NCBI GenBank assembly: GCA_019419955.1
Contig: JAHZIB010000012.1
Location: forward strand, 1 to 37,986
Direction: 5' to 3'
Source of the DNA: Clostridiales bacterium
GTDB taxonomy: Bacteria > Bacillota > Clostridia > TANB77 > CAG-508
DNA: 37,986 nt
A model generated the notes under the pieces. The model was not told the DNA's origin. It saw only the letters and a list, made by a program, of their open reading frames with translations, and did not search any database. Shown here piece by piece: positions 7,670 to 16,794 of the stretch. The translations under genes were made by a program, and so were the position numbers. Position 1 is the stretch's first letter. Each line of letters begins with the position of its first letter.

Positions 7670-7823
7670 AATTACATGATAATGGTTATTGCAAATTGGA
7701 AGTCCGTGCAAGGAAATTCTAATTAAAAATTTTTGCAAGCTTTCGCAAACATCGATTTGCAAAAATTTTTAATTAAACTCCCGTTGCAGGACAATCATAT
7801 TTTAAAACCATTACCATGTGATT
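7670..7823. repeat. 154-bp palindromic (MITE-like) element
   Basis: Outer arms AATTACATGATAATGGTT (7670-7687) and AACCATTACCATGTGATT (7806-7823) match in 16 of 18 positions. Inner arms AATTAAAAATTTTTGCAA (7721-7738) and TTGCAAAAATTTTTAATT (7757-7774) match perfectly. Between them GTCC and TGCAA blocks also pair. The whole element can fold as one long hairpin, has no ORF, and lies 20 bases beyond the ppdK stop. This fits a non-autonomous mobile element or a very large terminator. The rest of 7541-7669 shows nothing I can assign. Confidence 0.6.
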
Positions 7824-7843
7824 TTTGCAGACTAATCTTATAC

Positions 7844-10465
7844 TTACCTAGGATATTTAATTGCTGCTTGTGCTGCTGCCAAACGTGCTATAGGAACTCT
7901 AAATGGTGAGCAAGAAACATAATTTAATCCTATTCTGTGGCAATACTCAACTGAAGCTGGGTTTCCTCCATGCTCTCCACATATTCCAAGTTCAATATCT
8001 GGTCTTGTCTGTTTTCCAAGTTTTACAGCCATTTCTACAAGCTTGCCAACACCTTCTTCATCAATTTTTGCAAATGGGTCAAAATCATAAATGTTTTTAG
8101 CATAGTATTCTCCTAAGAATTTTCCAGCATCATCACGGCTAAAGCCAAACGTCATTTGCGTTAAATCATTTGTACCAAATGAGAAGAACTCTGCCTCTTT
8201 TGCAATTTTATCTGCAATAAGTGCTGCTCTTGGAATTTCTATCATAGTTCCTACTTTATATTCAATATTAATATTTTCATTTCTTAACAAATCATCAGCT
8301 ATTGAAGTTATAATGTGTTTTACATATACAATCTCCTTATAGTCACCAATTAAAGGTATCATTATCTCTGGCTTAACGTCTATTCCTTCTCTTTTTATAT
8401 TTATTGCAGCCCCTATAATTGCCTTGGTTTGCATTACTCCAATTTCTGGATATGTTACATCTAGCCTACAACCTCTGTGTCCCATCATGGGGTTGAACTC
8501 GTGCAATCCAGCAACTATGTTCTTTAATTCTTCAAATGTCATGTTCATATCTTTGGCAAGTGCCATTATCTCCTCATCTGTATGAGGTAAAAACTCGTGC
8601 AAAGGTGGGTCTAATAATCTTATTATTACTGGGTAACCCTTCATTTCTCTAAATAACCCTTCAAAATCGCCTCTTTGCATTGGAAGTATTTTATCTAATG
8701 CCTTCTCTCTTTGCTCTTGAGTTTTTGAAACAATCATCTCCCTTATAGCTGCAATCCTTTCTGGTGCAAAGAACATATGCTCTGTTCTACACAAACCAAT
8801 ACCTTGTGCTCCAAATTCAAATGCTTGTTTTGCATCTTTTGGAGTATCAGCATTTGTTCTTACTTCTAATTGTCTATATCTATCTGCCCATTCCATAAAT
8901 TTTGCAAAATTGCCTGAAACAGTTGCAGGAGTTGTGTCTATTTTCTCTCCATATACATTACCAGTAGAGCCATCAAGCGAAATCCAATCTCCTTCATGAA
9001 ATGTTTTTTCACCTATGCTAAAAGTTTTTTCTTCTTCATTTACAGAAATTTCTGAACAACCTGAAACACAACAAGTTCCCATGCCACGTGCCACAACCGC
9101 TGCATGTGATGTCATTCCACCTCTAACAGTAAGTATTCCATGGCATACATGCATACCATCAATGTCCTCTGGCGATGTTTCAAGCCTGACTAAAATTAAA
9201 TCTTTTTCTCCTGCTTCATGTTTTTTCAAAGCCTCTTCGGCTGTAAAAACAACTCTTCCTGTTGCAGCTCCTGGTGATGCTGCCAATCCCTTTGCTATTT
9301 GCTTAGCTTCTCTCAACTTCTCTTGGTCAAAATTTGGATGCAACAATTGGTCTAATTGGTTTGGTTCTACTCTCAAAACTGCCTCTTTTTCTGTTATCAT
9401 TCCCTCATTAACCATATCAACTGCAATTTGAAGCGCTGCTGTTGCAGTTCTTTTTCCATTTCTAGTTTGCAAGAAATATAACTTTCCATTTTCTATAGTA
9501 AATTCCATATCTTGCATATCTTTGTAATGCTTTTCTAACATATTCGCATACATAACAAAATCCTGATATGCCTCCATATCCGTATCTTGCAATGTCTCAA
9601 TTGGTTGAGGTGTACGAATTCCTGCAACAACATCCTCTCCTTGTGCATTCATTAGATATTCTCCAAATATTTTATTCTCACCTGTAGCCGGATTACGTGA
9701 AAAGGCAACACCTGTACCGCAGTCTTCCCCCATATTTCCAAATACCATCTCTTGAATATTAACTGCTGTTCCCCAGCTACTAGGTATATCATTTAATCTT
9801 CTGTAAGTTATAGCTCTAGGATTATTCCAAGATCTAAACACAGCAATAACAGCCTCAATCAACTGTTCCTCTGGGTTACTTGGAAATTCTGAGCCTTGCT
9901 CTTTCATGTATATACTTTTGAAAATTTTTACTAATTCCTTCAAATCATTTGCATCAAGCTCTGTATCTAGTTCCACACCCTTTTCATTCTTCATTTCGTC
10001 AATTGCATCTTCAAATAAATATTTTGGTATTTCCATCACAACATCACTAAACATCTGGATAAATCTTCTATAGCTGTCATAAGCAAAACGCTCATTTTTC
10101 TTAGCCATCTCCTCAACAACATCTTGGTTTAGTCCAAGATTTAGAATTGTATCCATCATTCCAGGCATCGAAGCTCTTGCACCCGAACGAACTGATACCA
10201 AAAGCGGATTCTCCGGATTTCCAAACTTCTTCCCTGTAATATTTTCAAGTTCTCTCAAATTGTTAAAAATTTGAGTTTTTACAGTATCAGAAACTGTCTC
10301 ATCATTATTATAATACTCAATACATGCCTCAGTAGTAATCGTAAATCCTTGTGGAATTGGAAGCCCCAAATTAGTCATCTCTGCTAAATTCGCACCCTTT
10401 CCGCCAAGTAACTCACGCATATTAGCATTTCCCTCTCTAAATAAGTAAACATACTTTTTTTCCAT
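7844..10465 (-). CDS. ppdK: Pyruvate, phosphate dikinase
   Basis: This cytosolic enzyme interconverts pyruvate + ATP + Pi and PEP + AMP + PPi; anaerobes often use it in PPi-linked glycolysis. At 873 residues it has the family length. The N-terminal nucleotide-binding domain opens with GKGANLAEMTNLGLPIPQGFTITTEAC. The phosphohistidine domain carries GGMTSHAAVVARGMG with the catalytic His at about 450. The C-terminal TIM-barrel PEP/pyruvate domain has GLCRTEHMFF, the FGTNDLTQ motif, and the catalytic Cys in GICGEHGGNP near 830. The start is ATG after AAAGGAA. It is a lone gene with a long non-coding region on each side. No in-frame CGG was found across the gene. Confidence 0.98.
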   Translation of the reverse strand: MEKKYVYLFREGNANMRELLGGKGANLAEMTNLGLPIPQGFTITTEACIEYYNNDETVSDTVKTQIFNNLRELENITGKKFGNPENPLLVSVRSGARASMPGMMDTILNLGLNQDVVEEMAKKNERFAYDSYRRFIQMFSDVVMEIPKYLFEDAIDEMKNEKGVELDTELDANDLKELVKIFKSIYMKEQGSEFPSNPEEQLIEAVIAVFRSWNNPRAITYRRLNDIPSSWGTAVNIQEMVFGNMGEDCGTGVAFSRNPATGENKIFGEYLMNAQGEDVVAGIRTPQPIETLQDTDMEAYQDFVMYANMLEKHYKDMQDMEFTIENGKLYFLQTRNGKRTATAALQIAVDMVNEGMITEKEAVLRVEPNQLDQLLHPNFDQEKLREAKQIAKGLAASPGAATGRVVFTAEEALKKHEAGEKDLILVRLETSPEDIDGMHVCHGILTVRGGMTSHAAVVARGMGTCCVSGCSEISVNEEEKTFSIGEKTFHEGDWISLDGSTGNVYGEKIDTTPATVSGNFAKFMEWADRYRQLEVRTNADTPKDAKQAFEFGAQGIGLCRTEHMFFAPERIAAIREMIVSKTQEQREKALDKILPMQRGDFEGLFREMKGYPVIIRLLDPPLHEFLPHTDEEIMALAKDMNMTFEELKNIVAGLHEFNPMMGHRGCRLDVTYPEIGVMQTKAIIGAAINIKREGIDVKPEIMIPLIGDYKEIVYVKHIITSIADDLLRNENINIEYKVGTMIEIPRAALIADKIAKEAEFFSFGTNDLTQMTFGFSRDDAGKFLGEYYAKNIYDFDPFAKIDEEGVGKLVEMAVKLGKQTRPDIELGICGEHGGNPASVEYCHRIGLNYVSCSPFRVPIARLAAAQAAIKYPR

Positions 10466-10756
10466 ATCTACACGTTCCTTTCTCTTTCTTTGAGCACAAC
10501 CAACTAAACAAATTTCAAACTAAAACTCAAACTTACTCTAAAACTCGAATTTGCTCTTTGTGCTGTTGCCCGTTTTATTGTATCTTTTGCAATTTTACTG
10601 TATTTTATACAACTTTTGTAAATTTTTCTTAAATAATTATATCGATAAGTTTTAAAAATGTAAATACAAAATGAAAAGAAATTTTTTTATACTCTAATTT
10701 GTTTAAATAAAATATATTTATAAAAGCAAAGTATATGTATATTTGTTGAATATTTT

Positions 10757-10781
10757 AAAAGGAGAGCAATGCTCTCCTTTT
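10757..10781. terminator. Strong bidirectional terminator after the 73-residue gene
   Basis: Arms AAAAGGAGAGC (10757-10767) and GCTCTCCTTTT (10771-10781) with loop AAT form a GC-rich hairpin flanked by A and T runs. It ends the small gene at 10802-11023 on the minus strand. The rest of 10466-10756 is AT-rich leader of ppdK with no recognisable site. Confidence 0.8.
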
Positions 10782-10801
10782 GGATGGTGCTTGTGGAAAT
10801 C

Positions 10802-11023
10802 TCACTTATGGAGATGCTTAGTATAGCTCGGCGAGTTCTTGCCGTCTCCTTTACGTGCTGTACTTGCCTTTTGGGTTTCAAACCCCTTCAGAATCTGGTC
10901 CCGAGAAGGTACTCTCGCAGGAGTAGTGTCAAACTCTGCAGGAAGTTCAAATTCTTTAACATCTGCATTGTTCCACTTCGACTGTTTCGCCTTCTTACGA
11001 TTTCTTTTTGGGTTTGGACTCAT
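10802..11023 (-). CDS. Small basic protein of unknown function, atypical codon use
   Basis: The 73-residue, lysine/arginine/asparagine-rich hydrophilic protein has no membrane segment and no family I recognise. I chose ATG at 11021-11023 because GAAAGGGG lies about nine bases upstream; the GTG two codons earlier is too close. It has its own consensus promoter (11073-11101) and a strong terminator, so it is a self-contained transcription unit. Base composition is richer in G+C than its neighbours, and codons such as CGG, CGT, CTG and GGG appear. It is one of only two genes with CGG that is not at a frame break. Its leader resembles that of the gene at 30917-31189. Horizontal origin is likely (inference). 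Confidence 0.65.
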   Translation of the reverse strand: MSPNPKRNRKKAKQSKWNNADVKEFELPAEFDTTPARVPSRDQILKGFETQKASTARKGDGKNSPSYTKHLHK

Positions 11024-11049
11024 GTTCACAAGCCCCTTTCAAATTTATT

Positions 11050-11101
11050 TGCACTAACAAGTGCATACAATTATTATACACTAAATTTGAGCTTGTGTCA
11101 A
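11050..11101 (-). promoter_or_regulatory. Consensus promoter and operator-like palindrome of the 73-residue gene
   Basis: On the minus strand TTGACA (11096-11101), a 17-base spacer and TATAAT (11073-11078) form a perfect sigma-A promoter. TGCACT/AGTGCA (11050-11055, 11060-11065) form a small palindrome near the expected transcription start. The rest of 11102-11312 shows no feature. Confidence 0.75.
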
Positions 11102-11312
11102 AGGCAACAAGATTGTTCGTTCTATGGCTCAATGTACATTTTTTAATTTTTCTGTTATATTTGAATGAAATATGAAACTTTTTTAGAATTTTTGTTTCAA
11201 AATGTTCCATATTTGTATTGTAGCTCATTTTTCATTCATTTTCAATGTTTTTTACAATCCTTCATATGTCCTTTCCCAACATTCTAACATACTTTTCTTA
11301 GTTAGTACATTT

Positions 11313-11588
11313 TTACTTAATAAAATCATTCCAGATTGAAATAATTAATATAATTTGCAGTATGAGAATAACTGGAAAACCTACAGAAAACCTAGGTTTC
11401 TGTGTTTTGTGTCTAAATGTGTACATTCCTGCAATTCCTCCGATACTTCCACCAATTATTGCTAGAATAAGCAGTGTTTGTTCTGGTATTCTCCATTTTC
11501 CATACTTAGCTTTTCGCTTGTCCAAATACATTGCAAAAAATGCAATTAAATTTATTACAATTAAATAAATAATTAAATATTTCAACAT
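11313..11588 (-). CDS. DUF1294 family membrane protein
   Basis: The 91-residue protein has three hydrophobic segments (about 3-20, 39-57, 70-87). It carries the family pattern: N-terminal AFFAMYLDKRKAKYGKWRIPEQTLL, then GGSIGGIAGMYTFRHKTQKPRF. The full DUF1294 length is present. Function is not established for the family. The start ATG at 11588 has GGAGC upstream. It is a lone gene between the flippase and the small atypical gene. Confidence 0.9.
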   Translation of the reverse strand: MLKYLIIYLIVINLIAFFAMYLDKRKAKYGKWRIPEQTLLILAIIGGSIGGIAGMYTFRHKTQKPRFSVGFPVILILQIILIISIWNDFIK

Positions 11589-11690
11589 TATAATAGCTCC
11601 TTTGCTTTCTTTAAAATTTTGTCAGGTCGTCTAGCCCTAAATATACTCTTGCTTGCAGGACACAACTTCATTAACTTATATTACCGCAAA

Positions 11691-11718
11691 AAGCTATATT
11701 ACATTCATAATACAGCTT
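11691..11718 (-). terminator. Terminator of the flippase gene
   Basis: AAGCTATATTA (11691-11701) pairs with TAATACAGCTT (11708-11718) with one mismatch. On the minus strand it is followed by TTTTT, directly after the flippase stop. Confidence 0.6.
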
Positions 11719-11725
11719 CTTCTTT

Positions 11726-13435
11726 TTACTTAAGTACTTCTTTTTTCTCTTTATATATTCCTATTCTAACAAGTAACTCATAAATTTTTGTTCCATAAGG
11801 TATCATCATTATATTCTCTTTTGTAAGTGCTTTTGTAAGCAATATAAATATGCTGTATGAAATTGCACCTAATATTATTGAAAAAATTGTACTTGTTGTA
11901 TTTCCTAAAAATGAACTAAACAATTTATAACCAAGGAATACTACCGCTCCCATCCCCGCCGCAGAAATAAGCGGTTTTACTACATGTGTTTTAAATTTTA
12001 TATGCATATTTACGCATCTGTTCATTACTTTATAACATATAAAGAATACTATTAAAGCATATATAAATGAACTTATTGATGCTCCATATATTCCAATATT
12101 TGGATTACTAATTAATATCATATTTAGTATAAATTTTATCAAAGCCCCAAGACCTGCTGCAATTGCTGGAATTTTTGACTGATTTACTCCATATAACCCA
12201 CCAGTTAATGTCGACGATAGTGCTGTCAGTATCATTGATACTGATGCAATCGTAAACACTCCAGCTCCTTCAGATGCTGTTGGATATAGCATTCTTAATA
12301 TAGGGTCAGCTAGAACTATAAACCCAATTGAACATGGTAAAATAATTACCAATGACGCAAAAAACGAGAATGATAATCTTTTTGAAGCAGTCTTTTTATC
12401 TTTTTTAGCCAGTGCTTCTGATATTGCTGGTACCAGAGCTGTTGAGAATGCTATATTTATTGCAAGCGGGAAGCTAACTAATGTATCCACTTTAGACAAT
12501 ATTCCAGTAGCAGACATTGCAATCTGTTCCAATGCTTCCTTTGAATTTCCATTGCTAAATGCTATTTGCATACAGTTACTTACTGTCGCAGTATCAATAA
12601 CTCCACTAATTACTGAAATTAATGAACTTATCGTTATAGGAATAGATATTCCTAATATTGTTTTTAATAATTCTTTGTTTGATTTATGTTTTTCTGGTGA
12701 TTCAATTGAACCTCTGGTTCTTAGTTTATTGTGTTTGTAATATCTAAATAGATATATAAATGTAATAACTATAGCACAGGTTGTTGATAAGTTACCAGCA
12801 GCAGCCATTATATAAGAATCTTTTCCTATACATGCATATACGAATGTTATCGAAAGTACACAGTTCAGAAATTGTTCCAATGTTTGAGAAACACTTGTAG
12901 GTTTCATATTTTGCTGACCTGAGAAATATCCTCTAAGAACAGCAGACATTGCCACAAATACAATTGCTGGAGATAGTACTTTCATTACATACGCTACATC
13001 TGGTACATTTAATATATTATTTGCTATAAAGTTTGCTCCAAAGAATAGGCCTACTGAAAGCACCAAACCCACTGTTGTAAAAAATCTAAATGCTATTTTA
13101 AAAATCCTTTGCGCACCTTTGGTGTCGCCTATTGCAATCCTTTCTGAAACCAATTTTGATATTACACTTGGTATGCCTATTGATGAAAGTGTAAGTAAAA
13201 GTGCATAAATTTGGTATCCTGCCGAATAATATCCAAGTCCTGCATCACCAAAGCCTTCTATATTTGTTATAACTAATTTATAAACAAGTCCTAAAACTTT
13301 TATTAATAGTTGCGAACAAATAAGTATCACAACATTTTTCATAAAAGAATTAGCTACTCTTTTAAAATTTCCTCCACTCAAGATTTCTTCTCCTATTATA
13401 AAACTATTTATTACAGTAGTTTCATTTTCAAACAT
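11726..13435 (-). CDS. MOP-superfamily flippase (SpoVB/YtgP/MurJ-like polysaccharide exporter)
   Basis: This polytopic membrane protein (569 residues in the longest frame, about 14 helices) belongs to the oligosaccharidyl-lipid flippase branch. It carries the typical N-terminal stretch LIKVLGLVYKLVITNIEGFGDAGLGYYSAGYQIY, the LSSIGIPSVISKLVSE segment and LRGYFSGQQNMKPTSVSQTLEQF. Relatives move lipid II or other undecaprenyl-linked sugars outward. The start is uncertain: the ATG at 13435 lacks a good ribosome site, while a TTG at about 13380, preceded by GGAGAAG, would begin LSGGNFKRVANSF as family members usually do. It lies 44 bases after the ATP-grasp gene, probably cotranscribed, which fits a surface glycopolymer role. 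Confidence 0.88.
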   Translation of the reverse strand: MFENETTVINSFIIGEEILSGGNFKRVANSFMKNVVILICSQLLIKVLGLVYKLVITNIEGFGDAGLGYYSAGYQIYALLLTLSSIGIPSVISKLVSERIAIGDTKGAQRIFKIAFRFFTTVGLVLSVGLFFGANFIANNILNVPDVAYVMKVLSPAIVFVAMSAVLRGYFSGQQNMKPTSVSQTLEQFLNCVLSITFVYACIGKDSYIMAAAGNLSTTCAIVITFIYLFRYYKHNKLRTRGSIESPEKHKSNKELLKTILGISIPITISSLISVISGVIDTATVSNCMQIAFSNGNSKEALEQIAMSATGILSKVDTLVSFPLAINIAFSTALVPAISEALAKKDKKTASKRLSFSFFASLVIILPCSIGFIVLADPILRMLYPTASEGAGVFTIASVSMILTALSSTLTGGLYGVNQSKIPAIAAGLGALIKFILNMILISNPNIGIYGASISSFIYALIVFFICYKVMNRCVNMHIKFKTHVVKPLISAAGMGAVVFLGYKLFSSFLGNTTSTIFSIILGAISYSIFILLTKALTKENIMMIPYGTKIYELLVRIGIYKEKKEVLK

Positions 13436-13479
13436 ATAGTAAGCAATATGAAACGGTTTTATATTTTACTTTTGTTTTT

Positions 13480-14475
13480 TTAAATATTGAATTTTGGCAT
13501 CATTCCTAATTTGTCTGGAGTATGCTCAGGTAACTGATAAATATCATGTCCTGGAAACTCATTTCCCTCAACAAAGACAGGTCCATCAGGTGTAAAACAA
13601 ACATCCCAACCTATATACCCCATCTGTGGCACAACCTTTGCTGCTTCTTTACACATGGCAATAGCTTTATCCCAATCAGGAAATTTAAATCCTTTGATTT
13701 TGGCACCAGTTTGTGGATGCGTTTCATATAGGTTTTTCTTTTTGTCTATAGCTCTATCAATAACTTCTCCAGTTTGTTCATTTACAGGCGCCACCATTCC
13801 TCCACTATTAAAATTGTCTACAAATTTACCATTTCCAATTCTAAAATATGCACAAATAACATGGGGCACACCATTTTTAAGTATAGTAACAACCCTTACA
13901 GTATTGATTGCATCTGGATAAATTTTGCTAACATCGGGATGCTGTTTTATCACTTCCTCAAGCTCAAAATTATTATTTCCTTCAACTAATCTATTATATA
14001 CTTCGTCCAAAGAAGGATAATCATTTGTATTCATCTTTTCAATGCCATGACCACAGCCTCCATCTACTGGTTTTGCCATAAATTCATGATGTTTTTTAAT
14101 AAAGGCCATTACATCTTCTTTTGGAGTATCTTTAACCATTATCCAATCTCTTTTTATATAATCTTTAAAAAGTTCATTAAATTCGTTTTTGTTTTCGAAA
14201 ATGTGAAAATATGCTTTATCATTATATTTTGATACTATCTCATTATTTCTACCTCTTGTAATATATGTATCTCTTTGTTCAGGTGTTAGATTATACATCT
14301 CAAACAAATCATAATCCATATAACCCGCACCATATTTTCTTGCGCATCTTTGCATATCATATAAAAGATATAGTTTTGACTTGCCAGTTTTCTCATGAAT
14401 AGAGTTTATTTTCTCAAACATAGCTTTTTTATCCATAGTTTTTAATCTCTTCAATATGTATTTTATATTTCCCAT
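13480..14475 (-). CDS. Sugar-transfer-associated ATP-grasp protein
   Basis: The 331-residue cytosolic protein has the pattern of the sugar-transfer-associated ATP-grasp family, often found in capsule or exopolysaccharide loci. An N-terminal helical part (about 1-75) precedes the ATP-grasp fold. Visible motifs are FMAKPVDGGCGHGI (nucleotide-binding lysine and glycine loop), DAINTVRVVTIL, the metal-binding end WDVCFTPDGPVFVEGNEFPGHD, and NFNSGGMVAPV. The substrate is unknown; ligation of an amino or carboxyl group to a sugar is the general expectation. GGGATTG precedes the ATG at moderate distance. It is downstream of glyS, separated by a large hairpin, and upstream of the flippase. Confidence 0.88.
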   Translation of the reverse strand: MGNIKYILKRLKTMDKKAMFEKINSIHEKTGKSKLYLLYDMQRCARKYGAGYMDYDLFEMYNLTPEQRDTYITRGRNNEIVSKYNDKAYFHIFENKNEFNELFKDYIKRDWIMVKDTPKEDVMAFIKKHHEFMAKPVDGGCGHGIEKMNTNDYPSLDEVYNRLVEGNNNFELEEVIKQHPDVSKIYPDAINTVRVVTILKNGVPHVICAYFRIGNGKFVDNFNSGGMVAPVNEQTGEVIDRAIDKKKNLYETHPQTGAKIKGFKFPDWDKAIAMCKEAAKVVPQMGYIGWDVCFTPDGPVFVEGNEFPGHDIYQLPEHTPDKLGMMPKFNI

Positions 14476-14610
14476 CTCTATTTATCAATCCCTTCTTAGG
14501 TTTACGTTATGTGTTTTCTCTGCTGTAGAGAAAAATTTATTGCCTAACCACCTGTTGGAAAAAAATTGCGCTTTTGGGTAGGCAAACCCTTATCAATTTT
14601 CTTGACCTCT

Positions 14611-14733
14611 GCTGGCAAAGAATTAAATTTTGGCAAGGAAAATTTTATTTGAAAGGCAAGGGCGCATACGGGGTGTATGTAACCGCGTTTCAAATGAAAT
14701 TTGATACAGCCAAAATTGTAATTATTTGCCAGC
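14611..14733. repeat. 123-bp nested palindrome directly after glyS
   Basis: Outer arms GCTGGCAAA (14611-14619) and TTTGCCAGC (14725-14733), middle arms AATTTTGGC (14626-14634) and GCCAAAATT (14709-14717), and inner arms of 14 bases (14641-14654 with 14688-14701, one mismatch) nest into one long hairpin. The tip is GC-rich with a CATAC/GTATG pair. It begins four bases after the glyS stop. A smaller stem TTGCCTAACC/GGGTAGGCAA lies at about 14538-14585. It is a MITE-like element or a massive terminator. Confidence 0.6.
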
Positions 14734-14737
14734 CAGT

Positions 14738-16123
14738 TTAGAATGATAGTTTTGCATCAATCCACGCCTCTAGCTCATCAATCTTAACTCTAACTTGCTC
14801 CATGCTATCTCTATCTCTTATTGTTACTGAATTATCCTCTAAAGTATCAAAGTCAATTGTAACACAATACGGTGTGCCTATTTCATCTTCTCTTCTATAT
14901 CTCTTGCCTATACTACCTGCCTCATCATAGTCACACATATACTTTTTTGATAATCTTGAATATACTTCTTCTGCCTTTTCACTTAATTTTTTAGAAAGTG
15001 GAAGTACAGCAACTTTATACGGTGCCAAAACAGGATGTAAATGCAGTACAGTTCTTACATCTCCTTCTGCAATTTCTTCTTCGTCATATGCATTGCAAAG
15101 GAATGCAAGTGCTACTCTGTCGCAACCTAGTGATGGCTCTATACAATATGGTATATACTTTTCATTTGTCTCAGGATCCAAATATGACATATCTTCATTT
15201 GAATGTTCCATGTGTTGTTTTAAATCATAATTTGTTCTATCTGCAATTCCCCATAATTCTCCCCAACCAAAAGGAAATGCAAATTCAATATCAGTTGTTC
15301 CATTACTATAGTGTGATAATTCTTCTGGTGAATGGTCTCTTAACCTAATATTTTCCGCTTTCATTCCTAAATTTAATAACCAATTTTTGCAGAAGTTTTT
15401 CCAATATTCTTGCCATTCTAAATCAGTTCCAGGTTTGCAGAAAAATTCCAACTCCATTTGTTCAAATTCACGAGTTCTAAATGTAAAATTCCCAGGGGTA
15501 ATCTCATTTCTAAAAGCTTTACCAATTTGAGCAATACCCATTGGTAACTTTCTTCTTGTAGTACGCATTACATTCTTAAAATTAACAAATATCCCTTGTG
15601 CTGTCTCTGGTCTTAAATATATTTCTGATTTGTTATCTTCTGTAACTCCTTGGAAAGTTTTAAACATCAAATTGAATTTACGAATATCAGTAAAATTCTC
15701 TTTTCCACAATTAGGACAAGTAATATGATTGTCTTTAATAAAATTAATTAATTGCTCATCACTCATGCCATCAGCAATCATATCTTTCCCTTGATTATGT
15801 GCCCACTCTTCAATAAGTTTATCCGCTCTATGTCTTGTTTTGCACTCTTTACAATCAATTAATGGATCTGAAAAATTTCCCACATGGCCTGAAGCTACCC
15901 AAGTCTCAGGATTCATCAAAATTGCTGCATCAAGTCCCACATTATATTTGCTTTCCTGAATAAACTTCTTTCTCCATGCATTTTTAATATTATTTTTTAG
16001 TTCAATACCCAAAGGGCCATAGTCCCATGTATTTGCTAATCCTCCATATATTTCAGAGCCAGGATATACATATCCTCTGTTCTTACATAAACTTACTATC
16101 TTATCCATAGTCAATTTTTCCAT
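14738..16123 (-). CDS. glyS: Glycyl-tRNA synthetase (class II, alpha2 type)
   Basis: The 461-residue enzyme charges tRNA-Gly. It has the single-chain alpha2 architecture rather than the separate glyQ/glyS subunits. Motif 1 region YPGSEIYGGLANTWDYGPLG is at the N terminus. A zinc-ribbon-like insertion follows: CKECKTRH near 86 and CPNCGKENF near 138. Motif 2 is FRNEITPGNFTFRTREFEQMELEFF, motif 3 is EPSLGCDRVALAF, and the C-terminal anticodon-binding domain begins at LAPYKVAVLPL. The start ATG follows AGGAAGG by 12 bases. It comes 21 bases after the small membrane-protein gene. No T-box leader is visible in the short gap. Confidence 0.98.
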   Translation of the reverse strand: MEKLTMDKIVSLCKNRGYVYPGSEIYGGLANTWDYGPLGIELKNNIKNAWRKKFIQESKYNVGLDAAILMNPETWVASGHVGNFSDPLIDCKECKTRHRADKLIEEWAHNQGKDMIADGMSDEQLINFIKDNHITCPNCGKENFTDIRKFNLMFKTFQGVTEDNKSEIYLRPETAQGIFVNFKNVMRTTRRKLPMGIAQIGKAFRNEITPGNFTFRTREFEQMELEFFCKPGTDLEWQEYWKNFCKNWLLNLGMKAENIRLRDHSPEELSHYSNGTTDIEFAFPFGWGELWGIADRTNYDLKQHMEHSNEDMSYLDPETNEKYIPYCIEPSLGCDRVALAFLCNAYDEEEIAEGDVRTVLHLHPVLAPYKVAVLPLSKKLSEKAEEVYSRLSKKYMCDYDEAGSIGKRYRREDEIGTPYCVTIDFDTLEDNSVTIRDRDSMEQVRVKIDELEAWIDAKLSF

Positions 16124-16144
16124 CTTTCAATCATTCCTTCCTAT

Positions 16145-16405
16145 TTAATTTTCTTCAGACACATGACTTAAATATAATGTATTATATTGTTTATCCGGCA
16201 TAAAATTATCTATATATTCTTCACATTCTAATAGTGCCAGCTCTTCTGTTTTATAACTAATTTCTAATAGGTCTTTTGTTCTTGCAAATGTTGTAACTAA
16301 TCCATTTTGGCTAAATAAAATGCAATAGAAAATAATGCAAATAAGAAATGCAATAACTGTTGCAATAATCAATAGTATTAATCTAGCTCCTATATCTTCT
16401 TTCAT
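16145..16405 (-). CDS. Small single-pass membrane protein, unknown function
   Basis: The 86-residue protein has one strong hydrophobic helix (about 6-30) near the N terminus and a short extracellular acidic tail rich in Glu and Leu. I chose ATG at 16403-16405 because GGAG lies nine bases upstream; the longer TTG-started frame has no ribosome site. It could be a septum-initiator-like or protein-export accessory, but no motif supports that. It lies upstream of glyS in the same direction and probably shares its transcript. Confidence 0.6.
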   Translation of the reverse strand: MKEDIGARLILLIIATVIAFLICIIFYCILFSQNGLVTTFARTKDLLEISYKTEELALLECEEYIDNFMPDKQYNTLYLSHVSEEN

Positions 16406-16714
16406 TCTTTTGTCACTCCTATCTTTCACATTCTTTTTTTTCTTCAATTTTTTCTTAGTCTGTATTTTAATCCTATTACAAAAATTGAAAATTCTGGTTA
16501 CTCCTATTTTTTACCATCTAACACCTATACCATGCTAATTTAATACACACAAAATTTTATCACACTTATCATATGTTTTTCAATACATTTTTGTAATTCT
16601 TTTTATTTGATTGAATTTTTGGATTTCGGCAATTTCTTATTTTATTGCCAAGTATCATTTTAGTTTATTTTCCGACATTATGTTACATTATTATTGTGCT
16701 TATCCATTAAATTT

Positions 16715-16794
16715 TTATCCACATATGTGTGGATAATGTGGATAACTCTGTTAATAACTATAAATACTGAACTATACTTTTTGAGTTATCCACA
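16715..16794. promoter_or_regulatory. Cluster of four exact DnaA boxes with AT-rich flank
   Basis: TTATCCACA occurs at 16715-16723 and 16786-16794, and its reverse complement at 16728-16736 and 16737-16745, the latter two directly abutting. A near-box TTATCCATT lies at 16700-16708. Immediately to the right, 16795-16880 is almost pure A/T, like an unwinding element. The region lies in the 570-base gap between polC and the small membrane-protein gene. There is no dnaA or dnaN here and the genes on both sides run the same way. A DnaA-titrating or regulatory cluster is therefore likelier than the chromosomal origin. Confidence 0.75.

Noticed and set aside
10490..10560. AGCACAA/TTGTGCT inverted repeat in the ppdK leader
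   Set aside because: Only seven pairs over a long loop; not distinguishable from chance in this AT-rich leader.
14998..15348. Plus-strand frame of 116 residues inside glyS
   Set aside because: Antisense to a strongly conserved gene, with no ribosome site or recognisable protein.
16124..16450. T-box riboswitch upstream of glyS
   Set aside because: The gap before glyS is only 21 bases and no specifier or antiterminator elements are visible upstream of the small gene.
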